Notes: generated by a model from the letters alone, not told the origin. Counted from the stretch's first letter, positions 7,878 to 18,269 are shown. The stretch: DNA of 63,119 nt from an uncultured Aquincola sp. (GCA_937883885.1 CAKZXL010000815.1:1-63119), one strand, 5' to 3'. Program-made: numbers and translations.

Positions 7878-9197
7878 ATGATGACTCACGAAGAGAACGA
7901 ACTGCTTTGCCGCGTCGAAGGCGACGCCCCGATGGGACGCCTGATGCGCCGCCACTGGATGCCCATCTGCCTCGTGGAAGAGGTGAGCGAACCCGACGGC
8001 ACGCCGGTGAAGGCGCGGGCGTTCGGCGAGGACCTTGTGGTCTTCCGCGACAGCGACGGCCGGGTCGGCGTCATGGATGAGTACTGTCCCCACCGTCGCG
8101 CGTCGCTGGTCTACGGCCGCAACGAGGAGGGAGGGCTTCGCTGCCTCTACCACGGCTGGAAGATGGACGTCGACGGGAACGTGCTGGAGATGGCTTCCGA
8201 GCCGGCTTCGAGCGGCATGGTCGACAAGGTCAAGCACACCGCGTACCCCACCAAGGAATGGGCTGGCATGGTGTGGGCCTACATGGGGCCCAAGGAGACC
8301 ATGCCCGAATTCCAGCCGCCGCCGTGGGCGCCGACGGCGGACACGCGGGTGAGCATCGCGAAAGTGCTGCTGCCGTGCAACTGGGCGCAGATCCTCGAGG
8401 GTGCCATCGACTCCGCGCACAGCTCCAGCCTTCACTCCTCCGACATGGTTCCTGCGCGCGTGGACGGCGCGAAGGCCACGGACAAGACCTGGCTGCGCCC
8501 GTCCACCGACAAGGCGCCGCGCATGCAGGTGCAGCGCACCGGCTTCGGCTTCCGCTATGCCGCGCTGCGCCGCCCGATCACGAACGCCGCGGAGAACGAC
8601 TACGTGCGCTCGACGGTGTTCGTGGCACCGGCCACGGCCCTGATCCCGCCCAACAACCTCTACAACGTGGCCAACATCAACGTGCCGATGGACGACACGA
8701 GCACGGCGTTCTATTTCATCGCCTGGGGCCACCCGTCGCAGACGCCGGAGACCGACACCTGGCGCAAGTTCCTGCGCCAGACGGTGGGTGTCGACCTGGA
8801 CCAGAACTACCGCCCCCTGCGCAACGAGGCGAACAAGTTCTGGCAGGACCGCAACGCCATGAAGGCCGGCAACTTCACGGGCATCACCGGCTTCCCGAAC
8901 CAGGACGTGGCGATGTGGCTGACCATGGGCGCCATCGCCGACCGCACGCATGACCGTCTGGGCGCCAGCGACTTGGCGATCGTGGAATTCCGCAAGCAGA
9001 TGCTCGAGGCCGTGCAAGCCTTCGACCAGGGGGCGCCTGCCATCGGCACCGGCGCCGAGGCGGCCACGCCGGCCGTCTGCTCCTTCCAGGCCATCGTCCC
9101 CAAGACGACCGACTGGCGCACCTACGAGACCCGCTATGTCTGGCTGGACGGCGAAAACCGTCCCGAGTTCGAACCCTCCTATTCCGTGAAGTCCTGA
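7878..9197 (+). CDS. pht3: phthalate 4,5-dioxygenase, oxygenase component
   Basis: A 439-residue Rieske oxygenase of the phthalate dioxygenase type, with one kind of subunit. The Rieske cluster ligands are C70-x-H72 and C89-x2-H92. The mononuclear iron ligands fit D178-x2-H181-x4-H186 (AIDSAHSSSLH). It would add O2 across C4-C5 of phthalate to give the cis-dihydrodiol. The assignment rests on the family plus the neighbouring 4,5-dihydroxyphthalate decarboxylase, matching reductase and dihydrodiol dehydrogenase. Isophthalate dioxygenase is the main alternative, but that route needs no such decarboxylase. Equivalent names are ophA2 and pht3. Confidence 0.85.
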   Translation: MMTHEENELLCRVEGDAPMGRLMRRHWMPICLVEEVSEPDGTPVKARAFGEDLVVFRDSDGRVGVMDEYCPHRRASLVYGRNEEGGLRCLYHGWKMDVDGNVLEMASEPASSGMVDKVKHTAYPTKEWAGMVWAYMGPKETMPEFQPPPWAPTADTRVSIAKVLLPCNWAQILEGAIDSAHSSSLHSSDMVPARVDGAKATDKTWLRPSTDKAPRMQVQRTGFGFRYAALRRPITNAAENDYVRSTVFVAPATALIPPNNLYNVANINVPMDDTSTAFYFIAWGHPSQTPETDTWRKFLRQTVGVDLDQNYRPLRNEANKFWQDRNAMKAGNFTGITGFPNQDVAMWLTMGAIADRTHDRLGASDLAIVEFRKQMLEAVQAFDQGAPAIGTGAEAATPAVCSFQAIVPKTTDWRTYETRYVWLDGENRPEFEPSYSVKS

Positions 9198-9201
9198 TCC
9201 C

Positions 9202-10191
9202 GTGAGCAAACTCCAACTCTCCGTCGCCATGGGCGACTACGACCGCACCCGCGCGCTGTTCGACGGCCGCGTTCAGATCGACGGCGTCGATCCCGTGTAC
9301 ATGCTCCTCAATCCCGAGGAGATGTTCTTCCGGGCGATGCGTAGCGTCGATTTCGACATCACCGAGCTCTCGTTCTCCAGCTACCTGGTGAAGCACTCGC
9401 GGGGCGAGTGCCCTTACATCGCGCTACCGGTGTTTCTCTCGCGGGCGTTCCGGCACACGTCGATCTACGTGCGCAAGGACCGCATCCGCGAGCCGGCCGA
9501 CCTGAAGGGCAAGCGCATCGGCTTGCCCGAATACCAGCTCACCGCCAACGTGTGGGCGCGCGCGATCCTGCAGGACGACTTCGGCGTGCGCCCCTCCGAC
9601 GTGACCTGGGTGCGCGGGGGCATCGAGACGCCGGGGCGGCCCGAGAAGGTCAAGCTGCAGCTGCCGGACGACGTCCGGATCGAGCAGGCGCCCGAGGGGG
9701 CGACGATCTCGCAGATGCTCGACCGCGGGGAGATCGATGGCTTCATGGCGCCGCGCCCGCCGAGCCGGTCGGCGCTCGCCAACCCGAACATCGGCTGGCT
9801 GTTCGACGACCCGACCGCGGTGGCCAAGGACTACTACCGGCGCACGGGCGTGTTCCCGATCATGCACGTGGCGGCCGTCAGGAAGGAACTCGCCGCCAAG
9901 CACCCCTGGCTTCCCGCCGCGCTCGTCAAGGCCTTCACCCAGTCCAAGGCCGCCGCGCTGGAGCTGCTGTCGGACACCTCGGCCACCAAGGTCACGCTGC
10001 CCTTCGTCGAGGAGCAGCTGCAGGCTGCCCGCGAGGCGATGGGGGACGACTTCTGGTCGTACGGCGTGGCGGCCTCGGCCAGGACGCTGGAGACCTTCGT
10101 GCGGGCCCACTACGAGCAGGGCCTGTCATCGCGCCACGTGCCGGTCAGCGAGCTCTTCCACCCCGCGACCTACGAGACCTACAGCATCTGA
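9202..10191 (+). CDS. pht5: 4,5-dihydroxyphthalate decarboxylase
   Basis: 329 residues, matching the length of Pht5/OphC. It has a periplasmic-binding-protein-like fold but no signal peptide. This fits a cytosolic enzyme of the decarboxylase family rather than a transporter. Recognisable stretches are GDYDRTRALFDG, FDITELSFSSY, ADLKGKRIGLPEY and FPIMHV. It removes one carboxylate from 4,5-dihydroxyphthalate to give protocatechuate, the substrate of the pmd cluster 25 kb away. It starts with GTG four bases after the oxygenase stop, so the two are co-translated. Confidence 0.87.
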   Translation: MSKLQLSVAMGDYDRTRALFDGRVQIDGVDPVYMLLNPEEMFFRAMRSVDFDITELSFSSYLVKHSRGECPYIALPVFLSRAFRHTSIYVRKDRIREPADLKGKRIGLPEYQLTANVWARAILQDDFGVRPSDVTWVRGGIETPGRPEKVKLQLPDDVRIEQAPEGATISQMLDRGEIDGFMAPRPPSRSALANPNIGWLFDDPTAVAKDYYRRTGVFPIMHVAAVRKELAAKHPWLPAALVKAFTQSKAAALELLSDTSATKVTLPFVEEQLQAAREAMGDDFWSYGVAASARTLETFVRAHYEQGLSSRHVPVSELFHPATYETYSI

Positions 10192-10223
10192 TCCCGCACC
10201 ACCCACAACTGGAGACACCCACC

Positions 10224-11201
10224 ATGAAGCACAAGATCCCCGCCTGGCTGGTTGGCCTGGCCTGCATCGCCCAACTCGCATTCGGCTCCCTGGCCCATGC
10301 CCAGGCCTATCCGAGCCGCGCCATCAAGCTCGTCGTTCCCTATGCCGCCGGCGGCCTTCCCGACACGGTGGCGCGCATCATCGCCAAGTCGCTGGGCGAT
10401 ACGCTGGGGCAGGCGGTCTACGTCGACAACCGGCCCGGTGCGGGTGGCTCGGTCGCCGCCTCCGCGATCCTGCAGTCCCCGGCTGACGGCTACACGCTGC
10501 TGGTGACCGATGGGCCGATGCTGTCGATCACGCCGTTGATCAACAAGAAGATCACCTACGACGCGGCCAACGACTTCGTGCCGATCGCCCTCGTCGGCAA
10601 GGCCCCGCTGTTCCTCGCCGTCAACGCGAACGTCAAGGCGAACACGCTGGACGAACTCGTCGCGCTGGCCAAGGCGAAGCCAGGGGGCCTCAACTACGGC
10701 TCCGCCGGCAACGGCAGCATCCACCACCTGACGATGGAGGCGATGAATGCAAGCCTGGGCATCTCGATGACGCACATTCCGTTCAGGGGCAGCGCCGTCT
10801 CGGTCCCCGCGATGATCGGCGGACAGGTGGACATGGTGTTCGCTTCGCCGCCGTCGCTCATGGGCTTCGTCAAGTCGGGCCAGGCGCGCCTTCTGGCCAC
10901 CAATTCGACGACGCGTTCCCCGCTGGCACCGCAGATGCCTACCCTGGCGGAAAAGATCCCCGGCTTCGATTTCGCATTCACGGTCGCGGTGTTGGCGAAG
11001 ACCGGTACGCCGAGCGAGGTCATCTCCAAGGTCAATGCCGAGATCAACAGGATCGTGAAGGTCCCCGAGGTCATCGAGCAGCTGCGCACTGCGGGCGTCG
11101 ACCCGGCGGGCGGAACGCCCGAACAGCTCGCGCGGGCGCTGCGTGCAGAGAAGGCCCAGGTGACCGACGCCGCCGCGCGGGCGCAGCTGAAGGCCGAGTA
11201 G
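10224..11201 (+). CDS. Bug-family (TctC-like) periplasmic binding protein 1
   Basis: 325 residues with a Sec signal peptide ending in AHAQA. Bug-fold landmarks: YPSRAIKLVVPYAAGG at the mature start, VDNRPGAGG, PADGYTLL and HIPFRG. Bug proteins bind carboxylates in the periplasm and normally work with TctAB-type tripartite tricarboxylate transporters. No TctA or TctB is encoded in the window. Its place inside the phthalate operon, between decarboxylase and reductase, makes phthalate or a related diacid the likely ligand. Confidence 0.88.
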   Translation: MKHKIPAWLVGLACIAQLAFGSLAHAQAYPSRAIKLVVPYAAGGLPDTVARIIAKSLGDTLGQAVYVDNRPGAGGSVAASAILQSPADGYTLLVTDGPMLSITPLINKKITYDAANDFVPIALVGKAPLFLAVNANVKANTLDELVALAKAKPGGLNYGSAGNGSIHHLTMEAMNASLGISMTHIPFRGSAVSVPAMIGGQVDMVFASPPSLMGFVKSGQARLLATNSTTRSPLAPQMPTLAEKIPGFDFAFTVAVLAKTGTPSEVISKVNAEINRIVKVPEVIEQLRTAGVDPAGGTPEQLARALRAEKAQVTDAAARAQLKAE

Positions 11202-11210
11202 TCGCGCGTC

Positions 11211-12188
11211 ATGACGCTCACCACACCCCAAACCCATTCCGACACGCAGATGCCGTTGCGCGTGGCGCGGATCCTCGACGTGGCGCGCGACATCCGCAGC
11301 TTCGAGCTGGTACAGCCCGATGGCAGCGAGCTGCCGCCGTTCACGCCGGGATCGCACGTCAAGGTCCAGGCCCCCAATGGCATGCTGCGCAAGTATTCGC
11401 TGTGCAACGATCCCGCGGAGCGCCACCGCTACGTCATCGCCGTCAAGCGCGATCCGGAGGGGCAGGGCGGCTCGCTCTCCATGCACGAGGAACTGCATGA
11501 GGGCGATACGCTGCCCACGTCGCTGCCTTCGAATGCCTTCCCGCTGGTCGAGAACGCCAAGGGCTACCTCTTCGTCGCGGGCGGCATCGGCATCACCCCG
11601 ATCCTGTCCATGATCCGCTCGTTCGGCGAACTTCCGCCGGCACCGTGGAAGCTCATCTACCTGACGCGCTTTCCCGAGACTGCGGCCTTCCGCGAGGAGC
11701 TCGGCGCCCCCGAGCTCAAGAGCCGCGTGCGGATCCACCACAGCCACGGGGACCCCGCGCGCGCCTTCGACCTCTGGCCGGTGCTGGAGAAGCCCAACAC
11801 GGCCCACGTGTACTGCTGCGGCCCGCGCGCGCTGATGGAGGCGGTGCGCGACATGACGGGCCACTGGTCGCCGGCCAACGTGCACTTCGAGAGCTTCAAC
11901 GAGGGCGGGGGCGTGCGGCCCGACGACAAGCCCTTCTTGGTGAAGCTGGCCAGCTCAGGCGCGGCGTTCGAGGTGCCCGTCGGCAAGTCCATCCTGTCGG
12001 TCCTCCACGAGCACGGCTGCAACGCGGCGTCCTCGTGCGAGAGCGGCACCTGCGGCACCTGCCGCACGAAGCTGCTGAGCGGCGAGGCCGACCACCGAGA
12101 CATGGTGCTGCTGCCCGAGGAGATGGACAGCCAGATCATGATCTGCGTCTCCCGGGCCAAGTCCGACGAACTGGTGATCGACCTGTGA
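11211..12188 (+). CDS. pht2: phthalate dioxygenase reductase
   Basis: 325 residues with the order FMN domain, NAD domain, then a C-terminal plant-type [2Fe-2S] ferredoxin. That order is specific to the phthalate dioxygenase reductase class. The flavin motif is RKYSLCND, the nucleotide motif [11 protein letters not shown], and the iron-sulfur ligands are in CESGTCGTC plus a Cys near the C-terminus (MICVSRA). It passes electrons from NADH to the Rieske oxygenase encoded upstream. It ends in an overlap with the next gene. Confidence 0.9.
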   Translation: MTLTTPQTHSDTQMPLRVARILDVARDIRSFELVQPDGSELPPFTPGSHVKVQAPNGMLRKYSLCNDPAERHRYVIAVKRDPEGQGGSLSMHEELHEGDTLPTSLPSNAFPLVENAKGYLFVAGGIGITPILSMIRSFGELPPAPWKLIYLTRFPETAAFREELGAPELKSRVRIHHSHGDPARAFDLWPVLEKPNTAHVYCCGPRALMEAVRDMTGHWSPANVHFESFNEGGGVRPDDKPFLVKLASSGAAFEVPVGKSILSVLHEHGCNAASSCESGTCGTCRTKLLSGEADHRDMVLLPEEMDSQIMICVSRAKSDELVIDL

Positions 12189-13363
12189 ACGCCGGCCGCC
12201 CACTTCGACTCGGCGTCGCCGGACTCGGCCGCGCCTTCACGCTCATGCTGCCCACGCTCCAGCGCGACGCGCGCGTGCGGCTGGTGGCGGCCTGCGACCC
12301 GCGCGAGCCGGCGCGCGAGCGCTTCGCGAGCGACTTCGATGCGCCGGTGTACCCGGACATCGAGGGCCTGGCGTCCAACCCGGACGTCGAGGCGATCTAC
12401 ATCGCCAGCCCGCACCAGTTCCACGCGGAGCAGGCGCGCATCGCCGCCCGGCACGGCAAGCACGTGCTCGTGGAAAAGCCCATGGCGCTGTCCCTCGGCG
12501 ACTGCAACGCGATGATCCGGGACTGCCGGGACGCCGGCGTGCACCTCATCGTCGGCCACTGCCACAGCTTCGACACGCCGTACCTGCGCGCGCGCGAGAT
12601 CGCCCTGGGCGGTGAGTTCGGGCGGGTGCGCATGATCCACGCGCTCAACTACACCGACTTCCTCTACCGGCCGCGGCGTCCCGAGGAGCTGCGCACGGAG
12701 GAGGGCGGCGGCGTGGTGTTCAGCCAGGCCGCCCACCAGGTCGACATCGTGCGCCTGCTGGCCGGCACGCGGGTCAGCCGGGTGCGCGCGATCACAGGCG
12801 ACTGGGACCCCAGGCGCCCGACCCAGGGCGCCTATTCGGCCCTGCTGTGGTTCGAGGGCGGGGCGTTCGCCAGCGTCAGCTACAACGGCTACGGGCACTT
12901 CGACTCGGACGAATGGTGCGGCTGGATCGGCGAGATGGGCGCCGAGAAGTCGCCCGAGGCGTACGGCGCCGCGCGCCGCAAGCTGGCGACCGTGGGTTCG
13001 CCGGAGGAGGAGGCGCGCCTGAAGGCGGCCGGCACCTATGGCGGGCCCGGCTACGTGCCCGCGTCCGCGGGCGCGCCGCCGGCGTGGCACCAGCATTTCG
13101 GGCCGGTCGTGGTGTCCTGCGAGCGCGGCGATATCCGTCCGTTGCCCGACAGCGTCTGCGTGTACGGGGACCTCACGAAGGAGCGGCGGCCGCTGGGCCG
13201 GCCCGCGGTGCCCCGCTTCGAGGTCATCGACGAACTGTACGAGGCCGTGGTGAACGGGACCGCGCCGCTGCATGACGGCGAATGGGCGCGCTCCACGCTG
13301 GAGGTGTGCCTGGCGCTGCTCGAGTCGGCGGGCTCGGGCAAGGACGTGGAGCTGCTGCGCTGA
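12185..13363 (+). CDS. pht4: cis-4,5-dihydrodihydroxyphthalate dehydrogenase (Gfo/Idh/MocA family)
   Basis: 392 residues. N-terminal Rossmann motif GVAGLGRAF, then the family signature [11 protein letters not shown] and the C-terminal MocA fold. It would oxidise the phthalate cis-dihydrodiol to 4,5-dihydroxyphthalate with NAD(P). The GTG start at 12185 overlaps the reductase stop and gives the expected N-terminus, whereas the frame alone would extend far upstream. Membership of the Gfo/Idh/MocA family rather than the short-chain dehydrogenases is typical of Pht4/OphB. Confidence 0.83.
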   Translation: MNAGRPLRLGVAGLGRAFTLMLPTLQRDARVRLVAACDPREPARERFASDFDAPVYPDIEGLASNPDVEAIYIASPHQFHAEQARIAARHGKHVLVEKPMALSLGDCNAMIRDCRDAGVHLIVGHCHSFDTPYLRAREIALGGEFGRVRMIHALNYTDFLYRPRRPEELRTEEGGGVVFSQAAHQVDIVRLLAGTRVSRVRAITGDWDPRRPTQGAYSALLWFEGGAFASVSYNGYGHFDSDEWCGWIGEMGAEKSPEAYGAARRKLATVGSPEEEARLKAAGTYGGPGYVPASAGAPPAWHQHFGPVVVSCERGDIRPLPDSVCVYGDLTKERRPLGRPAVPRFEVIDELYEAVVNGTAPLHDGEWARSTLEVCLALLESAGSGKDVELLR

Positions 13364-13548
13364 GGCGGCGCCCTTGCGTGCGCCGTGGCGCTCCGCGTGC
13401 AGGCCGTGGCCGGAGAAGGCACCGGCGCGTGCGGGCCGCCGGGGGCGGTCCAGGCGCCACGGCCCGCACCTCGCGGCGGCCCGGGTTTCATGGCGCGCCG
13501 CGCCAGACCGGGGAGATTCCCATCGATCCAGCCAAAGGGTAGGCCAAG

Positions 13549-14469
13549 ATGCAACCGTCCCACGAGGACCTCAATTTGCTCGTCGTCTTCGAGGCGCTCA
13601 TGGAGACCCGCAGCGTCTCCAAGGCCGGCGAGCGGCTGCAGCTGAGCCAGCCCTCGATGAGCCACGCGCTGTCGAAGATGCGCAAGGCGTTCGACGACCC
13701 CATGTTCGTGCGCGTCAAGAACGAGATGCAGCCGACGGCAAAGGCGCTGGAAGTCGCGGAGCCCATCCGCCAGGCCCTCGAGCTGGCACGCCGCCAGATC
13801 TTCTCCAAGGTGGCGCTGGACCTGCGCACCTCGTCGCGCCTGTTCACGATCTGCATGACGGATGTCGGCGAGACCTGCTATCTGCCGATGGTGATCAATG
13901 CCGTGCGCAAGCAGGCGCCGTGCGTGCGGCTGCGGACGGTCTCGCCGATCGTGGAGAAGCTGGAGGAGGGGCTGGAATCGGGGGGCGTCGATCTCGCGAT
14001 CGGGTACTTCCCCGACATTAAGAACGGCGGCGTCTTCCAGCAGCGGCTCCTGCGCAACAGCGGGTTCATGTGCATCACGGGCAACAAGGAATTCGCCGCG
14101 CGCGGCGAGCTGGACCTCGCTTCCTTCCAGTCGGCGCTCCACATCGCAGTGCGAACGGAAGGCCGCAGCCAGGAGGTCATCGAGAAGGCCATGGCCGCGA
14201 TGGGTATCCACCGCAACGTGGTGGCCACGATTCCCCACTACCTCGGCCTGCTGACCATCATCCCGCAGACCGGCCTGACGGCCATCATTCCCATGGACCT
14301 CGCCGGCGCGTTCGAGGGCAAGGAAGGCATCGCGGCCCTGCCGCTGCCGTTCGCATCGCCCAGCGTGGAGGTGATCCAGATATGGCACAGGCGCCAGCAC
14401 GAGGATCCGGCGCACCGCTGGCTGCGGACACTGGTGCGGGACACGCTGCAGAGGCGGGTGCTTGACTAG
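13549..14469 (+). CDS. LysR-type transcriptional regulator (NodD/PnbR-like branch)
   Basis: 306 residues. The N-terminal winged helix-turn-helix (LNLLVVFEALMETRSVSKAGERLQLSQ) is followed by a periplasmic-binding-like effector domain. It lies 185 bp after the phthalate operon and 179 bp before a Bug/2-hydroxyacid dehydrogenase unit, all on one strand. It could therefore control either. It closely resembles in length and style the LysR gene at 53440 (shared SQPxMSxALxxxRKAxxDxxFVR pattern), which suggests related effectors. Confidence 0.88.
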   Translation: MQPSHEDLNLLVVFEALMETRSVSKAGERLQLSQPSMSHALSKMRKAFDDPMFVRVKNEMQPTAKALEVAEPIRQALELARRQIFSKVALDLRTSSRLFTICMTDVGETCYLPMVINAVRKQAPCVRLRTVSPIVEKLEEGLESGGVDLAIGYFPDIKNGGVFQQRLLRNSGFMCITGNKEFAARGELDLASFQSALHIAVRTEGRSQEVIEKAMAAMGIHRNVVATIPHYLGLLTIIPQTGLTAIIPMDLAGAFEGKEGIAALPLPFASPSVEVIQIWHRRQHEDPAHRWLRTLVRDTLQRRVLD

Positions 14470-14648
14470 GAGCGTGCCGTCATGCAGCCGGCCACCTTCC
14501 CCACGCGTGCCGCGGGCGGCGCTTCGCTTGTTCCCAGGTCGGCGGGCCAGTCCGCTGGACCGAGCATCCGGGATCGCCCCGGAGGCACCCGGCCGGGCGC
14601 AAGCGCCGGGATCCTTTCCGCTTCCAAGAACCATTCAGGAGATACCTC

Positions 14649-15623
14649 ATGAGATTTCGCATGCTGTCGCTCGTCGTCGCGAGCCTGGCCTTGCAGCTGC
14701 AGCCGAGCGCCCAGGCGCAGAGCGCCGCCTACCCCACGAAGCCGATCCGCCTGTTCGTGGGCGCGCCGGCCGGCGGCCCCACGGACGTGATCGCCAGGTC
14801 GCTCATCCAGCAGATGGGGGATTCGCTGGGGCAGCCCGTAATCGTCGAGAACCGGGGCGGGGCCGCCGGCACGCTCGCGGCCGGCATCGTCGCGAAGTCT
14901 CCGGCCGACGGCTACACGCTGATCGTGACGCCCTCGGCGCACGCCTATGCGGCGAGCATGTACGACAAGCTCCCGTTTGATCCCGTGAAGGATTTCCGGC
15001 CGGTGGGGCAGATCGGCATGATGCCCCTCGTGGCGATTGCGAACAAGGCCTTCCCGGCGGGGTCGCTGCGCGACCTGGTCGAGCGCGCCAAGGCCCAGCC
15101 CACCGCCGTGAACTACGGCTCGAGCGGCACGGGTTCCGCCCATCACCTGGCGGGCGAGCTATTCAAGCTGCGCACGGGCATCCAGATGACGCATGTGCCC
15201 TACAAGGGCAGCGCGGGATCCATCACGGACCTCATCGCCGGCCAGATCCAGGTGATCTTCGAGCCGCTCGTGTCGGCGTTGCCGCAGATCCAGGCCGGCC
15301 GCGTGAAGGCGCTGGCCGTCATGGGCGAGAAGCGCTCCCCGGCCCTGCCGGACGTGCCGACCCCCGGCGAGGCCGGGCTGCCCGGCGTGGAAGCCAGCGC
15401 CTGGTACGGGATCATGGCGCCGGCGGGCACGCCCGACACGGTCGTCGCCAAGCTGACCGCGGCGCTGAACAAGGCCCTGGCCGACCCTTCCACGCGCGCG
15501 AGCCTGCAATCGCAGGGCGTCGACGTCACGCCCGGGCCGCCGCAGATGTTCATGGACCTGATCACCAGCGAGATCGCGCGCTGGCGGCCGATCATCCAGG
15601 CGGCGGGAATCCGCGCGGAGTAG
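14649..15623 (+). CDS. Bug-family periplasmic binding protein 2
   Basis: 324 residues with a Sec signal peptide (cleavage near SAQAQS). Landmarks are YPTKPIRLFVGAPAGGPTD, NRGGAAGT, HVPYKGSAG and DVPTPGEAGLPG. It precedes the 2-hydroxyacid dehydrogenase by nine bases, so it probably binds the 2-hydroxy or aromatic acid that enzyme uses. There is no cognate membrane component nearby. Confidence 0.88.
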   Translation: MRFRMLSLVVASLALQLQPSAQAQSAAYPTKPIRLFVGAPAGGPTDVIARSLIQQMGDSLGQPVIVENRGGAAGTLAAGIVAKSPADGYTLIVTPSAHAYAASMYDKLPFDPVKDFRPVGQIGMMPLVAIANKAFPAGSLRDLVERAKAQPTAVNYGSSGTGSAHHLAGELFKLRTGIQMTHVPYKGSAGSITDLIAGQIQVIFEPLVSALPQIQAGRVKALAVMGEKRSPALPDVPTPGEAGLPGVEASAWYGIMAPAGTPDTVVAKLTAALNKALADPSTRASLQSQGVDVTPGPPQMFMDLITSEIARWRPIIQAAGIRAE

Positions 15624-15632
15624 GCGAGGCGC

Positions 15633-16802
15633 ATGCATTCACACCGCAAACTGCAGCCTCCGTCGGTCGTCAACATCGAGGATCTCCGCCGGCTGGCCAA
15701 GAGGCGGCTGCCGCAGGTGATCTGGGACTACCTGGAAGGCGGCGCGGAGGACGAAGTGACGCTGCGGCGCAACCGCGCCGCCTTCGACCGCTATCACCTC
15801 CTGCCGCGGATGGTCACGGGCAAGGGCTCGCGCGACCTGTCCATCACGCTGTTCGGGCAGCGGCTCGCGGCGCCCTTCATGATCGGGCCGACGGGCCTCA
15901 ACGGCATCTACGTGCCGGACGCGGACCTCATGCTGGCGCGCGCGGCCGCAGCGGCGGGCGTGGCGTTCTCGCTGTCCGCCGGCTCGAACAACGACATCGA
16001 GGCCGTGGCCAGGGCATCGGCTGGACCCAAGTTCTTCCAGCTCTATCCGTGGGGCGGACGCGAGGTCGCGACCAGGCTGCTGGCGCGCGCACACACGGCC
16101 GGCTACTGCGCGCTCATGGTCACGGTCGATTCGCTGATCCCGGGCAACCGTGAGCGGGATGTGCGGAACCGATTCGCCCATGCACTGCATTTCTCTCCGC
16201 GCATCGTCTGGGACGCGGCGACCCATCCGCGATGGGTCGTTTCCACATGGTTCGCCCGCGGCATGCCGCGCTTCGAGAACCTGGCTGAGTTCCTGCCACC
16301 GGGCTCCGACGCGTACGCGCTGGCCGCCTATACCCGCGCGCAGCGCAATCCGTTCTACAGCTGGGAGGATGTCGCCTGGCTTCGCTCGCAGTGGGCGGGC
16401 CCCTTGGTGGTCAAGGGCATCCTCACCGCGGACGACACGCGCCTGGCCGCCTCCCATGGGGCGGACGCCGTCGTGGTGTCCAACCATGGCGGGCGCAGCC
16501 TTGACGGCTTGCCCGCCACGCTGGACATGCTGCCCTCGGTCGCCGCCGCTGCCGGGGGCATGCCCGTCCTGGTCGACAGCGGCTTTCGGCGGGGCTCCGA
16601 CATCGTCAAGGCCCTCGCCCTTGGCGCGCGCGGCGTGCTGCTGGGCCGGGCGCCCCTGTACGGCGTGGCTGCGGCGGGGGAGGCCGGCGCAAGTCGCGCG
16701 CTCGAGATCCTCCTGCAGGAGACGGACCGCGTCATGGGCTTGTTGGGGGTGGACTCGGTGGACGCGCTGGGGCACCAGCACGTTGGCCTGCAGCCGGCAT
16801 GA
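15633..16802 (+). CDS. FMN-dependent 2-hydroxyacid dehydrogenase, mandelate-dehydrogenase-like
   Basis: 389 residues, the size of MdlB and lactate dehydrogenase LldD. FMN-dependent TIM-barrel signatures: VIWDYLEGGAEDE, the RERDVRNRF loop typical of mandelate dehydrogenase, SNHGGRSLDG with the catalytic His, and DSGFRRGSDIVKALALGA. It would oxidise an aromatic 2-hydroxyacid to the 2-oxoacid at the membrane. A ThDP decarboxylase and an aldehyde dehydrogenase on this element (23109 and 21610) would complete a mandelate-type route. Mandelate itself is not proven as substrate. Confidence 0.82.
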   Translation: MHSHRKLQPPSVVNIEDLRRLAKRRLPQVIWDYLEGGAEDEVTLRRNRAAFDRYHLLPRMVTGKGSRDLSITLFGQRLAAPFMIGPTGLNGIYVPDADLMLARAAAAAGVAFSLSAGSNNDIEAVARASAGPKFFQLYPWGGREVATRLLARAHTAGYCALMVTVDSLIPGNRERDVRNRFAHALHFSPRIVWDAATHPRWVVSTWFARGMPRFENLAEFLPPGSDAYALAAYTRAQRNPFYSWEDVAWLRSQWAGPLVVKGILTADDTRLAASHGADAVVVSNHGGRSLDGLPATLDMLPSVAAAAGGMPVLVDSGFRRGSDIVKALALGARGVLLGRAPLYGVAAAGEAGASRALEILLQETDRVMGLLGVDSVDALGHQHVGLQPA

Positions 16803-17432
16803 CGCGGCGGGAAAAACTGCAGTTTCCCGGCCGGCGCCGGAGAAGGACCGAAGCAGCATCGGCGGCACAGGCCCCTTGGCAGGGGCGGCATAGACCTCCT
16901 CGGCGGGGGCGGTGATGCCGCCGGGACCGGCAGTTCGCGATACCCGCAGGCGCAAGCTGCGGGCCGCGTGTCGCAGGCACCGTGGTCTGGTCAAGAGGTG
17001 CGCAACTCCCGCACGCGCATCCCGGGCGGCGCAGCCGCGGAGCGGGGCGCTGAAGCCAATCGGCCGCCGCTGTCTCGAGCGGACGGGAAGCCGCTCGCTG
17101 AAGGTTGACGCGCCGAAGTGCGCGCGTAGCCTGGTGCCAAGCGTGCGACGCGGGGCGAAAAGTCTATGGCCTGCCAGAACGAAGGCGTTGGGCATCGTCC
17201 CGGCATTGCCCGTGCAACCGCATGGTTTTGTGATCTGGATCAGCATGCCGCCTACTGAGAACAGCAGAATGTACGGTGCTATATTTGTGCGGTCCGCTTG
17301 GCCTGGGCAGCACCTTTTCAACCTCCTCCCGCTTCTTCGTGTCCGTCGGCTCGTTCATGTACGCCGATCGCCGCTGTCTTGCAGGGCGTCGGCCGGGCAG
17401 AGCGTCCGTTGGGATGCATTGAGGAATGAAAA
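16803..17432. other. 630-bp non-coding stretch before the marR-type gene
   Basis: No gene is recognisable. Just after the dehydrogenase stop, 16808-16828 holds an imperfect inverted repeat (GGGAAA...TTTCCC) without a T tract. The last 200 bases are less GC-rich and include TATATT at about 17279, a possible -10 element for the MarR gene. Confidence 0.4.
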
Positions 17433-17981
17433 TTGGCAAAAAAGGCAGGGAAAGAGTCGGCGGAGGTAGCGAGCCGTATGCTGCAGCACTGGCATGAGGG
17501 CGTTCCCGACGACCGTTTAGCGCATCTGGTGAAGGACGCGACGCGCTCCTTTCTTCGATCGCTGCAGACCCGTCTTGCGCGCCACGACGTCCAACTCGGC
17601 CATTGGACCTTCCTGCGGATTCTCTGGGAGAAGGATGGGCTCACCCAGGCAGAACTGAGCGCGGAGGCCGGTGTGATGGCGCCCACCACGGCGATCGCCC
17701 TGAAGGCCATGGAGGAGCTCGGGTACGTCCTGCGAAAGCAGCGTCCCGACAACCGCAAGAGCATCTACGTTTTCCTGACGCCGGCGGGCAAGCGCCTCAA
17801 GGCGAAGCTCGTGCCCTTGGCCGAGGAGGTCAACGCGCTCGCCATCAGATCCCTGACGGATGCCCACATCAGCATCGTGCGGCGCTCGCTGCTGAAGATC
17901 ATCGACAACCTGGCGAGCGACGAGTGCATTCAGGATGATCCGAAGCGGACAGGCGCCGCTCAGTCATCCGCAAGACCGTAG
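17433..17981 (+). CDS. MarR-family transcriptional regulator
   Basis: 182 residues with a MarR winged helix-turn-helix. Helices around LGHWTFLRILWEKDGLTQAE and AGVMAPTTAIALKAMEELG are followed by the wing RKQRPDNRKSIYVFLTPAGK. The start is a TTG eight bases after GAGG; a nearby ATG is out of frame. It is the only MarR gene in the window. It is therefore the leading candidate to bind the TTAG-NNNN-CTAA-like palindromes that recur upstream of several units, although no site lies immediately in front of it. Confidence 0.87.
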   Translation: MAKKAGKESAEVASRMLQHWHEGVPDDRLAHLVKDATRSFLRSLQTRLARHDVQLGHWTFLRILWEKDGLTQAELSAEAGVMAPTTAIALKAMEELGYVLRKQRPDNRKSIYVFLTPAGKRLKAKLVPLAEEVNALAIRSLTDAHISIVRRSLLKIIDNLASDECIQDDPKRTGAAQSSARP

Positions 17982-18269
17982 CCCGCGCTGCCGATGGCCG
18001 CGCCCTGGGTGCGGCGCGCCATGGAAGCGCACCGCGCCTCGCGGCAGTGCCACGCTCTCCCCAATCCCTCAAATGCATCGGTCCCGCCGCGGCGCAGTGC
18101 GCCCGAGCGGCCAGCCGCGCCGCATCGGTCTCGATGTGGGTCGACGAGTCGACGATGCCACCCAGTGGACCCCGCGCGCCACAGGCGAGTGGCATGGATG
18201 CCCCATGGAACGCACGCCGGAACCCGCCGGGCCAGTGCCGCCGTCTTCTGCCTGGCAGCCTGTGAGATA

